In this document: positions 37,306 through 46,691 of the stretch, in pieces
How positions within the stretch are numbered: the first letter of the stretch is position 1
Layout of the letters: the number at the start of each line of letters is the position of its first letter
NCBI RefSeq assembly: GCF_004011155.1
Contig: NZ_RJWG01000002.1
Coordinates: 124,001 to 188,000, forward strand
Source of the DNA: Clostridium prolinivorans
GTDB lineage: Bacteria; Bacillota; Clostridia; Clostridiales; Clostridiaceae
DNA: 64,000 nucleotides
Direction of reading: 5' to 3'
Notes under the pieces: model-generated
Told to the model about the DNA's origin: nothing
The model's input: the letters and a program-made list of their open reading frames with translations, nothing else
The model's database searches: none
Made by a program: the position numbers and the translations under genes

Positions 37306-37434
37306 TAATATGATTAACCACAATAAGTTGTAAATTAATTTTCACTATACACTTTATAGTATTTCTAAATTTCTATTACATCTATATAATTGTAAATATT
37401 TAATAAAAGACTTTTATTAGATAACCATAATATT
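37306..37434 (-). repeat. dispersed repeat R1, subfamily a, reverse
   Basis: The reverse complement starts AATATTATGGTTATCTAATA and contains TTAAATATTTACAATTATAT, TAATAGAAATTTAGAAATAC and AAATTAATTTACAACTTATT. It matches the copies at 31761 and 49969 along the whole length but lies in the opposite orientation. Confidence 0.85.
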
Positions 37435-37443
37435 CATTAATTA

Positions 37444-37502
37444 AAAAAGTATTTGTATGATATTCAAAATTTTATATTATAAATATCATACAAATACTTT
37501 TT
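37444..37502. terminator. bidirectional terminator between cca and the amidase gene
   Basis: A 21-bp inverted repeat: AAAAAGTATTTGTATGATAT... (37444-37464) with its complement (37482-37502), A-rich and T-rich outside. Confidence 0.9.
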
Positions 37503-37505
37503 ATT

Positions 37506-38051
37506 TTACACTACCTCTATTTTCATAAAATGCATTTGTTTTGCTTGAGGTTTTATATAAGATATATTTCTAGCATTGTAAGTGTTTTGAGATATTAAAG
37601 GAATTTTTACCCCTTTATTAATTGTCATAGCTGTAATTATTGCTGAATGATATATAACTTTTTTAAAATTTTCATATTGAATTACATCGCCGATTTTTAA
37701 CATTTCTATGCTCGGAACTTCAATTGCTCTTAATCCTTTAAGCTTTCTCTCATTCCTGCTTTTTAAAGTCCAATAAAGAGAGTGTGCTACTGCCCAAGAC
37801 AAAGACCATTTATCATTCATACTATTATTAGGATCTTTTTTATACCACCAAGGATAAATATCATAAGCAAAAGGAGCTCCACCTGCTTTTAAGCACTGAG
37901 ATATAAAATTAGTGCAGTTTCCTCCTCCATCGCCATAAGAAGCAAAAAATCTATAATTATTATTTGGAGTTAAAGCATAAGTAAGAGCATACCTTACTGC
38001 TTCTTTTGCATTATAATTATTATATCTATAAAAATTTCCGTAATATATCAT
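37506..38051 (-). CDS. amidase-domain protein (PF12671-like)
   Basis: A 181-residue protein of the amidase_6 type. The putative Cys nucleophile lies in GDGGGNCTNFISQCL near residue 50 and the His in YHSAIITAM near 143. DAKEAVRYAL-type helix and PWWYKK follow family pattern. No signal peptide is visible, so it is either cytoplasmic or exported by another route; sporulation proteins of this class are known. Start: ATG at 38051, 6 bp after TTGGAG. Confidence 0.8.
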   Translation of the reverse strand: MIYYGNFYRYNNYNAKEAVRYALTYALTPNNNYRFFASYGDGGGNCTNFISQCLKAGGAPFAYDIYPWWYKKDPNNSMNDKWSLSWAVAHSLYWTLKSRNERKLKGLRAIEVPSIEMLKIGDVIQYENFKKVIYHSAIITAMTINKGVKIPLISQNTYNARNISYIKPQAKQMHFMKIEVV

Positions 38052-38147
38052 AGAATACTCCAATATATTATTTATATATTATTCTATGATTATAGTTTAC
38101 ATATTGTTAAATGTTTATATATAAAAATAATAATATTTTATTTTTTA

Positions 38148-40535
38148 TTAAGATTTCAAAATTCCTAGTTTAGCTAAATTAAAAATAGAATTTTTTTCTT
38201 CACCTATAACAATTTTTTCTTCAATTTTTCTTTTATCAGAAGATAAATTAAATATAAATGGAGCAATTGTTTTTAGAGAAAACTTTGAAGTTAAATTTAA
38301 TACATATAAAATTTCCTCTTTATCTTGTAATATTGTTTTAATTTCATTTATTAATTCTTCACATTTTTCATTTATTTTATTATTTAATATACCTTTTAAT
38401 ACACAAGATTTTAAAGCTAAAGCTGTAATATTAAGAAGTTTTTCACTATATAAATTACTGTTTTCATAAAAATTATTTATTAAAAATTTAACTGCCTTTG
38501 TAATTTGATTTGAATATATTAATATATCATCTTTGCCTATAGTAAAGCTTAATAATACCATAGCTGTAGTTTCTGATTTATTATAAAAATTGATTTTATC
38601 ATAATCACAAAAACTTCCATCTGCAAATTGATTTTTAGCTAATATTCTTAATATATGAGGTCTTGGATAAATAAAATCTAATATAGCATTATCACCTTTA
38701 TTTTTCAATTCATTTTCTGTTGGGCTAGGTGCTTTTTTATAAGTAAAACTAGGTACATCCAAAAATTTATTCCTGGAAATATTTTTTACTGTTTCTTCAG
38801 GAATGTTAAGAGGTACAATATGAGTTATAGGCATTCCAAGAACTGGATCTTCTATCATTTCAAGCATTATAAATGATGTTTCCGGGCTTAAAATAGAAGA
38901 TTCTTTAGATATTTCAATCACTTTCCTTTTCATGGAATCATATATATCTCCTCTTTCAGTCCTCATTCTCTCTTCTATAGACTCAATCCTTTTTCTACTC
39001 CAAACCTTTTGTATTAATTCAGCATTTTCTTTTAAATCTAAAGTATCAAGATCTATAGTTTTAATATATCTTTCAGCTCCAACCTTACCCTTTATTGTTA
39101 TTTTCCCTTCTATATTGCCACTTACTTTTGCAAATACAGAGAATGGTTCTCTATCATATAAATAATCAATAGTTCTTGGATAAGTTTTTTCAACATTTAA
39201 ACTTCCCCAATCTATTTCTTCAATATCTACCTGTGGATTTTTAATTCTTCTAAGCTGTTTCAAAACTACATCTTCTATATTTTCGTCTTCATATATAAAT
39301 TCAGCTTTCCCATATCCAAATTCTGCAAGTTTATTTATCACATAACTATTTACAGAAGTATCAACTCCAAAAGTAAATATCCTATTATCTCCTATATTTT
39401 GTTTTACATAACTTAAAACTTCTTCTTCATTTTCTATAATATCATCAGTAAAAAGCATTATATTACTATATCCAATATTATTTTTTTCTGATAAAGCATA
39501 TTTTAGAGCTTCAAATATTTTTGCACCTTTTTTATCTTCTAAGTTGTCAATCCATAAAGTAGCTTTTCTAAGATTTTCTTCGTTAAAAGGAACTAATCCG
39601 CGATCAGAAAAAAAGTGAAGATTATTTTCAAATGCAATTATATTAAAACTATCATTTTCAGATAAATTTCTTATACAAAGCTGTAATGCATTCTTAGCCT
39701 GTTCAAGCTTAGCGCCTTTCATTGAATGAGAAATATCAATTAAAAATATATAATTATTTTTATCATCTTCTTCACTTATTTCAAGCTTAGGAATAAATCT
39801 AATGTATAAAATTCCTTTATTTTCATCTTCATACTTATAAAACATTCCTGATACCTGCGATGTTTTTTCTTCTTCAAATAAAATTATAAAATCTTCATCA
39901 AATTTATTTTTATCTTTATTTAAAGTAACTTTGGCTAAATTATTTCCTTCTTCCCATTCAACTTTTATATCATGAGAAGGAGATTTTATATTTACTTTAT
40001 TAATTGGTTCAATAAGTAAATTTAAGTTTGATTTATAGTTTTCATAATTTTCAGAAAAATATTCTTTATTATCAGCATTTTGCGAATCAGAATGTAATAT
40101 TGCTGGTATAGTTAATATCAAATTATTACCTTCATAAACTAAATTGTCTATATATGTAAATTTAATATTTATAGATTCTCCAGGCAATACTTTACCAATG
40201 GTAAGCTGAAATACATTTAAATTTATTTCTTCCAAAGTAAGAGCATTAACTCCTGTTTCATTAGAATTTTCATATATTTTTCTAGCTTCTTCTTTATCTT
40301 CAATTACTGCTTTAATAATTCTTCCCCCTAAAGTCGCCTCTAACCCAGTTATTAAAGCTGTTTCTGGTATTGGAAAAATATATGAGCAATCTATATTTGA
40401 ATTTGAAACATTTATATATTCTTTTTTTATAGATATTTCCGCAAATTCACCACATACATTCCCACTTATAGAAACTTCTTTTAAAATAACACTGTTTTTC
40501 GATAAATTATTCCCTTTTAAACCATAGCTTAACAT
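38148..40535 (-). CDS. VIT and von Willebrand A domain protein
   Basis: A 795-residue protein. Residues 1-130 form the VIT domain (SNIDCSYIFPIPETALITGL, then DKEEARKIYE). Residues about 255-430 form the VWA domain, with the metal-ion site in FLIDISHSMKGAKL and FTDDI further on. The last 170 residues (PHILRILAKNQFADGSFCDY, then SETTAMVLLSF) look like helical toroid repeats. No signal peptide. Starts at ATG 40535 after AGGAGGT. The GNAT-like and glycosyltransferase genes lie upstream on the same strand. Role unknown; usually protein-protein contacts. Confidence 0.85.
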   Translation of the reverse strand: MLSYGLKGNNLSKNSVILKEVSISGNVCGEFAEISIKKEYINVSNSNIDCSYIFPIPETALITGLEATLGGRIIKAVIEDKEEARKIYENSNETGVNALTLEEINLNVFQLTIGKVLPGESINIKFTYIDNLVYEGNNLILTIPAILHSDSQNADNKEYFSENYENYKSNLNLLIEPINKVNIKSPSHDIKVEWEEGNNLAKVTLNKDKNKFDEDFIILFEEEKTSQVSGMFYKYEDENKGILYIRFIPKLEISEEDDKNNYIFLIDISHSMKGAKLEQAKNALQLCIRNLSENDSFNIIAFENNLHFFSDRGLVPFNEENLRKATLWIDNLEDKKGAKIFEALKYALSEKNNIGYSNIMLFTDDIIENEEEVLSYVKQNIGDNRIFTFGVDTSVNSYVINKLAEFGYGKAEFIYEDENIEDVVLKQLRRIKNPQVDIEEIDWGSLNVEKTYPRTIDYLYDREPFSVFAKVSGNIEGKITIKGKVGAERYIKTIDLDTLDLKENAELIQKVWSRKRIESIEERMRTERGDIYDSMKRKVIEISKESSILSPETSFIMLEMIEDPVLGMPITHIVPLNIPEETVKNISRNKFLDVPSFTYKKAPSPTENELKNKGDNAILDFIYPRPHILRILAKNQFADGSFCDYDKINFYNKSETTAMVLLSFTIGKDDILIYSNQITKAVKFLINNFYENSNLYSEKLLNITALALKSCVLKGILNNKINEKCEELINEIKTILQDKEEILYVLNLTSKFSLKTIAPFIFNLSSDKRKIEEKIVIGEEKNSIFNLAKLGILKS

Positions 40536-40602
40536 AAATACCTCCTAATTTATATTTAACTTATTAATTATAATTTCCTTATATAAAGTTATTTATGAGC
40601 AC

Positions 40603-41724
40603 TTATATTTCTTTTTTATAAATTCTATATGTTCTGTAATGATTTGCACCAATTTTCTCTATATCTAATCTCATAGGTATATTAGTTTCTCCTATAGTTG
40701 AACCTTCTGCCCACTTATAACCCTTTTTTAAAGCATTTTCATAGAATTTGTAAAGCATAGCACTACTTACAGCTTTTTTCCTAAATTTAGGTATAACAAA
40801 TAATATGAATATTCTAAATCCATCTATTTTTTTCTTATACCATAAATATTTTAACGGTCCAAATGGAAATAATTTTCCATTTAATTTTTTTAATACTTGA
40901 TTGTAATCAGGTAATGCTATAGCAAATCCTATAGGTTGTCCCTCACTTCTTGCTATAAGTATAAGCTCTTCATCCGCCATTTTTATAAGCTGCCCTGCTT
41001 CTGCTTTTAATTCTTCATAAGTAGGTGGAGTTAAATCTTCCCAATCTTCCGGCATAGCAATGTCTAATATTTTTTTTATATCTAATATTTCATTATCTAT
41101 ATCTTTAAGATTTATATTATCTATTCTAAAATTATATCTTTTCATAGCATAATTAGTAATTTTTTGATGTTTTTCTAAATTTAAATCTGAATTTATATCT
41201 TGATAATAAGCATATAAATCTAAATGTTTAACAAATCCATATTCTTCAAAGAAGTTTACATAATACTCTGGGTTATAAGAATTCATAAGCACTGGTGAAC
41301 CATTAAATCCTTTTACTAAAAGTCCTTTATAATCATCTCCATTTGTAGGAGATATAGGTCCTTTCACTACAGTTATTCCTCTTTCTTTAAGCCAGTTTAC
41401 AGCTTTATCAAATAAAGAAAAAGCTACCTCCTTATTGTTAATGCTTTCAAAAAGACTTATATATCCATCTTTTAAGTTTTTCTTTTTATTTAAAGTTTCA
41501 TTTATTCCAACGCAAATTCTACCTACCGCTTTTCCATTTAAATATGCCATAAAAAATGCATGTTCTCCATTCATAAAAAGTGCATTATCATGGCCTAAAA
41601 GAGTATTAATCATGTCACTTTCAAGTGGAGGAACCCAGTATTTATCTTCTTTATATATTTCATAACAAAGCTTAACAAATTTTTTAATTTCACTTTTTGT
41701 TTTTATTTCTACTATTTCAATCAT
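40603..41724 (-). CDS. GNAT-like acyltransferase-fold protein
   Basis: A 373-residue cytoplasmic protein of a conserved family with two acetyltransferase-like lobes. Features: YWVPPLESDM and FFMAYLNGKAVGRICVGINE in the first half, KGPISPTNGDDYKGLLV in the middle, and PKFRKKAVSSAMLYKFYENAL (split by a basic loop) in the second. No acceptor is known to me. ATG at 41724 after AGGAGCGG. It lies 20 bp from the glycosyltransferase gene upstream, so they are probably co-transcribed. Confidence 0.7.
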   Translation of the reverse strand: MIEIVEIKTKSEIKKFVKLCYEIYKEDKYWVPPLESDMINTLLGHDNALFMNGEHAFFMAYLNGKAVGRICVGINETLNKKKNLKDGYISLFESINNKEVAFSLFDKAVNWLKERGITVVKGPISPTNGDDYKGLLVKGFNGSPVLMNSYNPEYYVNFFEEYGFVKHLDLYAYYQDINSDLNLEKHQKITNYAMKRYNFRIDNINLKDIDNEILDIKKILDIAMPEDWEDLTPPTYEELKAEAGQLIKMADEELILIARSEGQPIGFAIALPDYNQVLKKLNGKLFPFGPLKYLWYKKKIDGFRIFILFVIPKFRKKAVSSAMLYKFYENALKKGYKWAEGSTIGETNIPMRLDIEKIGANHYRTYRIYKKEI

Positions 41725-41744
41725 ATCTACCGCTCCTGAAATAT

Positions 41745-43064
41745 TTAGTGTGATAATGGTACATTAAGTTCTATTTTTGCATCTAAACACTTATTAATAT
41801 TATAATCATAATCATGCGAATATAATATAGTTTCTTTTAAAATTTTCTTTTTATCTTCATAACTGTTACAATACATATTCAAAAGATTATTTATATTTTC
41901 TTTATATATGTCTTTATTGCTTAATATTTCTTCTAAGGCCTCTTTTATATCTTCATTTTTATTTATAACTTTTCCTATATTATATTTTTCGATAATTGAA
42001 AGAGTACCTTTATCATTAGATGTTGCCTTTTGAAAAGTAATTTCAGGTATTTTATTAATTAAACTTTCTATAAATATTCCTGCAGAGGGCCTTGCAATTA
42101 TACAGTCAACTGCAGCTAATATTTCATCAAAATTTTCAATAAATTTAAAGGGGATTAGTTTTACATCAATATTTATTTCGTCTAAATTTTGTATTTTATT
42201 GTAAGTTTTTTCATCTTTCCCGCATATTACAATTAAATTAAGCGGCTTATTATAACTTCTACAAATATTTTTTACTATATTTAAAAGAATTTTACCTCCT
42301 ATACTTCCACTGGCAATCATAACTGTATCATTATTGTTGTTAAATCCATATTTTTCTTTTATTTTGTTTATATCTTTTTCTTTAAAATGCTTTTTTTCTG
42401 CTAAAGGGCCTATAACTTTAAATTTAGCATCATTATTTTGTTTTAAATTATATTGGGGATTTCTAAAAATAGAATTTTTATATCCATAAATAACAAAATC
42501 TTTATAGTATTTTAGTATATATTCTATTTTTTCTAAAAAAGTAGTTTCTTTATTTAATTCATAAGAGTAATAAGTTTTACTAAAATCATAATTTCTAATT
42601 GCCTCTCCTACTTCATTAAAATAACACAAATGAGTTGCATATGGATTTACTAAATCAATAAATATAGAAATCTCTGTTATAAATATATAAAAAGGAATTC
42701 CCTTTTCTTTTGCATAGCTTCCTATAGCTTTATTAAAACCATCTGCAGTACAAATTATAATATCAGGATTTATTTCTTGAAGTTTTTCATGATAAGCCGA
42801 TGTACTAGATACTTCAATGAAAGGAAGTATAAATATTCTTAAAATAAAATTCAAAAGCATGTCCGCAGTTTTAGTTAAATTTTTTCTTATAAGAAAATTC
42901 CATAATTTAACTATTATATTTATGCTTGTATCTCCAATCATTTCACTCCCAGCACATTTTATAATACTAGCATTTTCTTCTTTTAAAATATCCTCTAATA
43001 TATCTGCCATTCTACGATGACCCATACCCATTTTTTCATACACTATTAACACTTTTTTATTCAT
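41745..43064 (-). CDS. MGDG synthase/UgtP-like glycosyltransferase
   Basis: A 439-residue GT28-type enzyme. The N-terminal domain starts VLIVYEKMGMGHRRMADIL, the glycine-rich acceptor-side loop of monogalactosyl-diacylglycerol synthase and UgtP. The donor half contains VMIASGSIGGKILLNIV and IARPSAGIFIESL near 330-345. It probably transfers a hexose to diacylglycerol at the membrane face. ATG at 43064 after GGAAGGTAGGG. Upstream of the GNAT-like gene. Confidence 0.82.
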   Translation of the reverse strand: MNKKVLIVYEKMGMGHRRMADILEDILKEENASIIKCAGSEMIGDTSINIIVKLWNFLIRKNLTKTADMLLNFILRIFILPFIEVSSTSAYHEKLQEINPDIIICTADGFNKAIGSYAKEKGIPFYIFITEISIFIDLVNPYATHLCYFNEVGEAIRNYDFSKTYYSYELNKETTFLEKIEYILKYYKDFVIYGYKNSIFRNPQYNLKQNNDAKFKVIGPLAEKKHFKEKDINKIKEKYGFNNNNDTVMIASGSIGGKILLNIVKNICRSYNKPLNLIVICGKDEKTYNKIQNLDEINIDVKLIPFKFIENFDEILAAVDCIIARPSAGIFIESLINKIPEITFQKATSNDKGTLSIIEKYNIGKVINKNEDIKEALEEILSNKDIYKENINNLLNMYCNSYEDKKKILKETILYSHDYDYNINKCLDAKIELNVPLSH

Positions 43065-43213
43065 AATACCCTACCTTCCAAGACAGTCGTATACAGCCTG
43101 TTTTTAATAAAAGTTTGAATAAATTCATAAAGTAATTATACTACAGCAGAATATAAAAGAGAATATAAGTTTAAAATTCATTTATATAATTATAAATATA
43201 TAACTTAAATGTC

Positions 43214-43290
43214 ATAGTCTAGTAGAATAATAATTATATATGGTAAGATAAAATTATTACCTTTTTAAAATTATCATTTTACTAGACTAT
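43214..43290. repeat. R2-type palindrome
   Basis: ATAGTCTAGTA (43214-43224) and TACTAGACTAT (43280-43290) are exact inverted repeats. Inside them, GTAGAATAATAATT faces AATTATCATTTTAC. The middle differs from the arrays at 23186 and 30321. It lies between the glycosyltransferase gene and the beta-repeat gene. Confidence 0.75.
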
Positions 43291-43339
43291 AATTAATTTT
43301 TCTATTACATATTATATAAAAATAATAAATCATTTTTAC

Positions 43340-43693
43340 TTATATTAATCCCTTTAGCATAAGTCCGGCGGTACCTAAAGCAGCTTTTTCTTTTATAGAT
43401 GTATATCCTTCAATATTAAATAAAATTTCCCCAGTATGATCATTTCCCTCTCTTATATAAACTCCATCTATATTTGCTATTATTTTAGAAGATGTATCCT
43501 TGCCTTCTTTTATATAGCATCCATCTAAATTAGCTATTATTTCTCCATTTTGTGAGCTTCCTTCTCTTATATAAATTCCATCTAAATTAGCTATTATATA
43601 GCAACTGTTTTTATCATTTATTTTTATATAGTTTCCATCTAAGCTAGCTATTATTTCTCCATTTTGATAGTTTCCTTCTCTAATATACCCCAT
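43340..43693 (-). CDS. internal-repeat protein (4-fold beta type)
   Basis: A 117-residue protein made of about five repeats of roughly 22 residues, of the form YIREGxxQNGEIIANLDG. The copies are YIREGNYQNGEIIASLDG, YIKINDKNSCYIIANLDG, YIREGSSQNGEIIANLDG, YIKEGKDTSSKIIANIDG and YIREGNDHTGEILFNIEG. A short hydrophobic tail (LGTAGLMLKGLI) ends it. It resembles 4-fold-beta flanked proteins of Firmicutes. Start: ATG at 43693, after GGAGGGAAAA; the ATG at 43705 is inside that ribosome binding site. Function unknown. Confidence 0.8.
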   Translation of the reverse strand: MGYIREGNYQNGEIIASLDGNYIKINDKNSCYIIANLDGIYIREGSSQNGEIIANLDGCYIKEGKDTSSKIIANIDGVYIREGNDHTGEILFNIEGYTSIKEKAALGTAGLMLKGLI

Positions 43694-43737
43694 TTTTCCC
43701 TCCATTATTATTATTATTCAAAATTTTTATGTTTTAT

Positions 43738-43870
43738 ATAGATATCAAAACTTCAAAGTTTTAATTAAACATCTAAAAAATAATAATAATTTTTGCTAAA
43801 AATAAATTATATCTCCTACTTAAATTATTATTTTACTATGTTATATTTAGTTTTCATGTTAGATATCTAT
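43738..43870 (-). repeat. dispersed element R2, complete copy, opposite orientation
   Basis: Read in reverse it starts ATAGATATCTAACATGAAAA, then CTAAATATAACATAGTAAAA and TAATAATTTAAG. The other end (43738) is ATAGATATCAAAACTTCAAAG, giving terminal inverted repeats. Together with AT-rich filler it occupies the gene-free stretch 43694-44023. Confidence 0.7.
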
Positions 43871-43985
43871 AATATAAATTTTATGAATAATATAATTGAA
43901 TATTACAAATATTTATATAAAATTTATTTTAATTTATTAAAACTTTATAAGCTTATGATAAACTAAAAATTAATCAGAACATAAT

Positions 43986-44013
43986 TTTAGGAGGCCGAAA
44001 TCAGCCTCCTAAA
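43986..44013. terminator. hairpin after the GT4 glycosyltransferase gene
   Basis: TTTAGGAGGC (43986-43995) with GCCTCCTAAA (44004-44013), an exact 10-bp stem; T-rich sequence follows only weakly on the minus strand. Confidence 0.75.
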
Positions 44014-44023
44014 GTTAATATTT

Positions 44024-45379
44024 TTAATTTTTTACTTCTTCAGTAACTGCTTTTTTTGTCCTTCTTGTCCTAGTTTTTGGCTTTGTTTCTGTTTTATTTT
44101 CCGATGCTAATTTAGTATCTTCATCTTTGACTTTTTCAGTCTTTTTTCTTCTTGAAGTAGTTGCTTTTTTCTTAGGCTTTTCAATTTTAACTTCCCATTC
44201 TGTCCCTTTTGCTTCTTCTTGAATTTTTTCATATAATTTTATAGTATCTTGCGCTATACTATCCCAGCTGTACTTATTAGATATAAGGTCATAACCATTT
44301 TTAATTATTTTGTTTCTTAATTCTTCATCTTTTAAAAGAATTAAAATATTATCTTTAATACTATCTTTAGAACCATTTATTGCCCTCATTCCGTTAACTC
44401 CATGTTCTACTATTTCTTTTAATCCTCCAACATCTGAAACAACTAGAGGACATCCTGCTGCCATAGCTTCTAAAGCAACTATTCCAAATGGTTCATAAAG
44501 TGAAGGAATTACAGTTATATCAGAAATTTTATACATCTTTGTTTTTTCTATATCATTCATATATCCTGTAAAAATTACCTTTTCTTCAACTCCCAAAGAC
44601 TTAACTTGTTCTTTTAATTTATCAGTCATTGCTCCTGTACCAGCTATTACAAATTTAACATCATTATAATTATCTATTACATCTTTAGAAGCTTCAATTA
44701 ATAAGTGTATTCCTTTTTCATAAACATGTCGTCCAATACAAAATATTATTTTCTCTTTATCTTGTGCATATTTTCTTCTAAATTCTAATTTATCAAATTC
44801 AATATTAAATATTTCTTTATTTATTCCATTTGGTATTACAGAAATTTTATCTTCAGGAAGTGAAAATATATTTTTAACCTCTTCTTTCATATAATTACTA
44901 CAAGTAATAACTTTCCAGCTTTCAAAAGTAAGAAGCCATTCTGCTGATGATATGTATTTTTGAATATCATTCCATATGCCTCTATTTCTACCATGTTCTG
45001 TAGCGTGAATAGTGCATACAAGAGGAATATTATAAGTCCACTTTATAAATTTTGCACTATATAAAGATAACCAATCATGTGCATGTACTATATCAAATTT
45101 TCCTTGAGTATTTATAAGCTTTGAAGCAGCTTCTGCCATTGCAAAATTTAAATGCATGGCCCATTTTATAAAATCTTCAGTTTCCAAATTATAAGGTTCA
45201 ACTCTATGAACAAATACCCCTAAATCTTCTTCATAAAAAGAAGTTGTATCATCTTTACAAGTAATAACATGAACTTCATGACCTAAATTTTTTAAACTTT
45301 GAGATAAAAAATAAACATGGTTTGATAATCCCCCAACATTTTTAGGTGGGTATTCCCACGACATAATTAGAATCTTCAT
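44024..45379 (-). CDS. GT4 glycosyltransferase (glycogen-synthase-like) with basic tail
   Basis: A 451-residue GT4-fold enzyme. N-terminal MSWEYPPKNVGGLSNHVYFL binds the acceptor side; HAHDWLSLYSAKF and IHATEHGRNRGIWND are typical of archaeal/clostridial-type glycogen synthases. The donor site has IGRHVYEKGIHLLI and EPFGIVALEAMAAGCPLVVS. After about residue 395 comes a disordered Lys/Arg/Thr-rich tail (KKKATTSRRKKTEK...TRTRRTKK) of unknown purpose. Start: ATG at 45379 after AAGGGGGAAA. Starch/glycogen synthesis is likely but not certain. Confidence 0.82.
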   Translation of the reverse strand: MKILIMSWEYPPKNVGGLSNHVYFLSQSLKNLGHEVHVITCKDDTTSFYEEDLGVFVHRVEPYNLETEDFIKWAMHLNFAMAEAASKLINTQGKFDIVHAHDWLSLYSAKFIKWTYNIPLVCTIHATEHGRNRGIWNDIQKYISSAEWLLTFESWKVITCSNYMKEEVKNIFSLPEDKISVIPNGINKEIFNIEFDKLEFRRKYAQDKEKIIFCIGRHVYEKGIHLLIEASKDVIDNYNDVKFVIAGTGAMTDKLKEQVKSLGVEEKVIFTGYMNDIEKTKMYKISDITVIPSLYEPFGIVALEAMAAGCPLVVSDVGGLKEIVEHGVNGMRAINGSKDSIKDNILILLKDEELRNKIIKNGYDLISNKYSWDSIAQDTIKLYEKIQEEAKGTEWEVKIEKPKKKATTSRRKKTEKVKDEDTKLASENKTETKPKTRTRRTKKAVTEEVKN

Positions 45380-45748
45380 ATTATATTTCCCCCTTAATTG
45401 TAAAATTAATAACAAATGCGAAACTTTTATTTTAAAAAATTTCATAATTATCTTATAATTTGCACTATATTACCAATTATAAACAATTTATTTTAAATTT
45501 CAATACTTTGTTTAAAACTTATATATTTTTGTAATTCATTTTTTATAAAAACTGTCCAAAAAACTCAATTGTTTGATTGCTTTTCTTTATGATAATTCAA
45601 TTTTTAACATAAAATAATAAGAAATATATTTAAAATTGCCATATTACAAAAATAGCCACAAATCTAATGCTTTTCCTTTGTTTAAATGTTAGTAATTTTA
45701 GAAAAACATTTGATTTGTGACTATTTTAATTTAATCACTTATTTTTAA
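45380..45748. other. gene-free stretch upstream of the GT4 gene
   Basis: It holds the terminator at 45649-45727 after the SPFH gene and otherwise AT-rich promoter-type sequence. None of the R1/R2 repeats is present. Confidence 0.5.
45649..45727 (-). terminator. long imperfect hairpin after the SPFH gene
   Basis: AAAATAGCCACAAATCTAATG (21 bp, 45649-45669) pairs with 45707-45727 with two mismatches, enclosing a 37-base loop. It is a likely terminator. Confidence 0.65.
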
Positions 45749-45749
45749 A

Positions 45750-46691
45750 TTATTTTTTATTTAAAACTTCTCCTATAGCAGCTATATTACCAAATGTTGA
45801 TAATGCCTCATTTGGAAGTATAAGTTTATTAGCTGGATTTTTAGCCATTTCAGTAAGTGCTTCTATCTGTTTTAAAGCTATAACAGTTTCATTTGTACCA
45901 GATTCTATTATTGCCTTATTAACCTTATCTATAGCTTTTGCCTGTGCCTCTGCTATAGCTTCAATAGCCTTAGCTTTACCCTCTGCTTCAAGAAGTTGTG
46001 ATTCTCTTAATCCTTCTGCACGTCTTATAGCTGCTTCTTTTGCAGCTTCAGCCTCAAGAATTTTAGCCTGTTTTTCACCTTCAGCTCTTGCAATGTCACT
46101 TTGTTTTTGTCCTTCAGCTTGTAGTATTGTAGCTCTTTTATCTCTTTCAGCTTTCATCTGTTTTTCCATTGCTTGCTGTATTTCAGCTGGAGGTATTATA
46201 TTTTTAATTTCAACTGAAAGTATTTTAATTCCATATGCATCTGTTATTTCATCTACAACTTTTAAAAGTTCTAAATTTATTTTATCTCTTCCTGATAATA
46301 CTTCGTCAAGAGTCATATTTCCAACTATATTTCTCATGTTTGTTATAGTTGAATATACAATACCTGATTTGTAATTTTCAATATTATAAACAGCATCTTT
46401 TGCATTCATAACTTTATAGAAAATAACATTATCTATTGATATTTTTACATTATCTTTTGTAATTACATTTTGAGGTTCTATATCTAATATTTGCTGTTTT
46501 GTGGAAATTTTCTTTCTTACAAAATCTATAAATGGGATTACAAAGTGCCATCCTGGCTCTAAAACTCTATGAAATTGACCTAATCTTTCCACTACGTATA
46601 AACTACCTGTATTAACAATTTTTATTGATGAAAAAATTAATATAAGCAAAATAATAAATATTACTAATGTAAATAAACCAAATGTATTCAT
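45750..46691 (-). CDS. SPFH/stomatin-like membrane protein
   Basis: A 313-residue protein anchored by an N-terminal helix (residues 5-25). The SPFH core begins NTGSLYVVERLGQFHRVLEP. A long Ala/Glu/Lys coiled coil (AEGQKQSDIARAEGEKQAKI) follows at 195-260. ATG at 46691 overlaps the stop codon of nfeD by one base, so the two are translated together, as in many NfeD-SPFH pairs. They form membrane microdomain scaffolds and quality-control complexes. Confidence 0.9.
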   Translation of the reverse strand: MNTFGLFTLVIFIILLILIFSSIKIVNTGSLYVVERLGQFHRVLEPGWHFVIPFIDFVRKKISTKQQILDIEPQNVITKDNVKISIDNVIFYKVMNAKDAVYNIENYKSGIVYSTITNMRNIVGNMTLDEVLSGRDKINLELLKVVDEITDAYGIKILSVEIKNIIPPAEIQQAMEKQMKAERDKRATILQAEGQKQSDIARAEGEKQAKILEAEAAKEAAIRRAEGLRESQLLEAEGKAKAIEAIAEAQAKAIDKVNKAIIESGTNETVIALKQIEALTEMAKNPANKLILPNEALSTFGNIAAIGEVLNKK

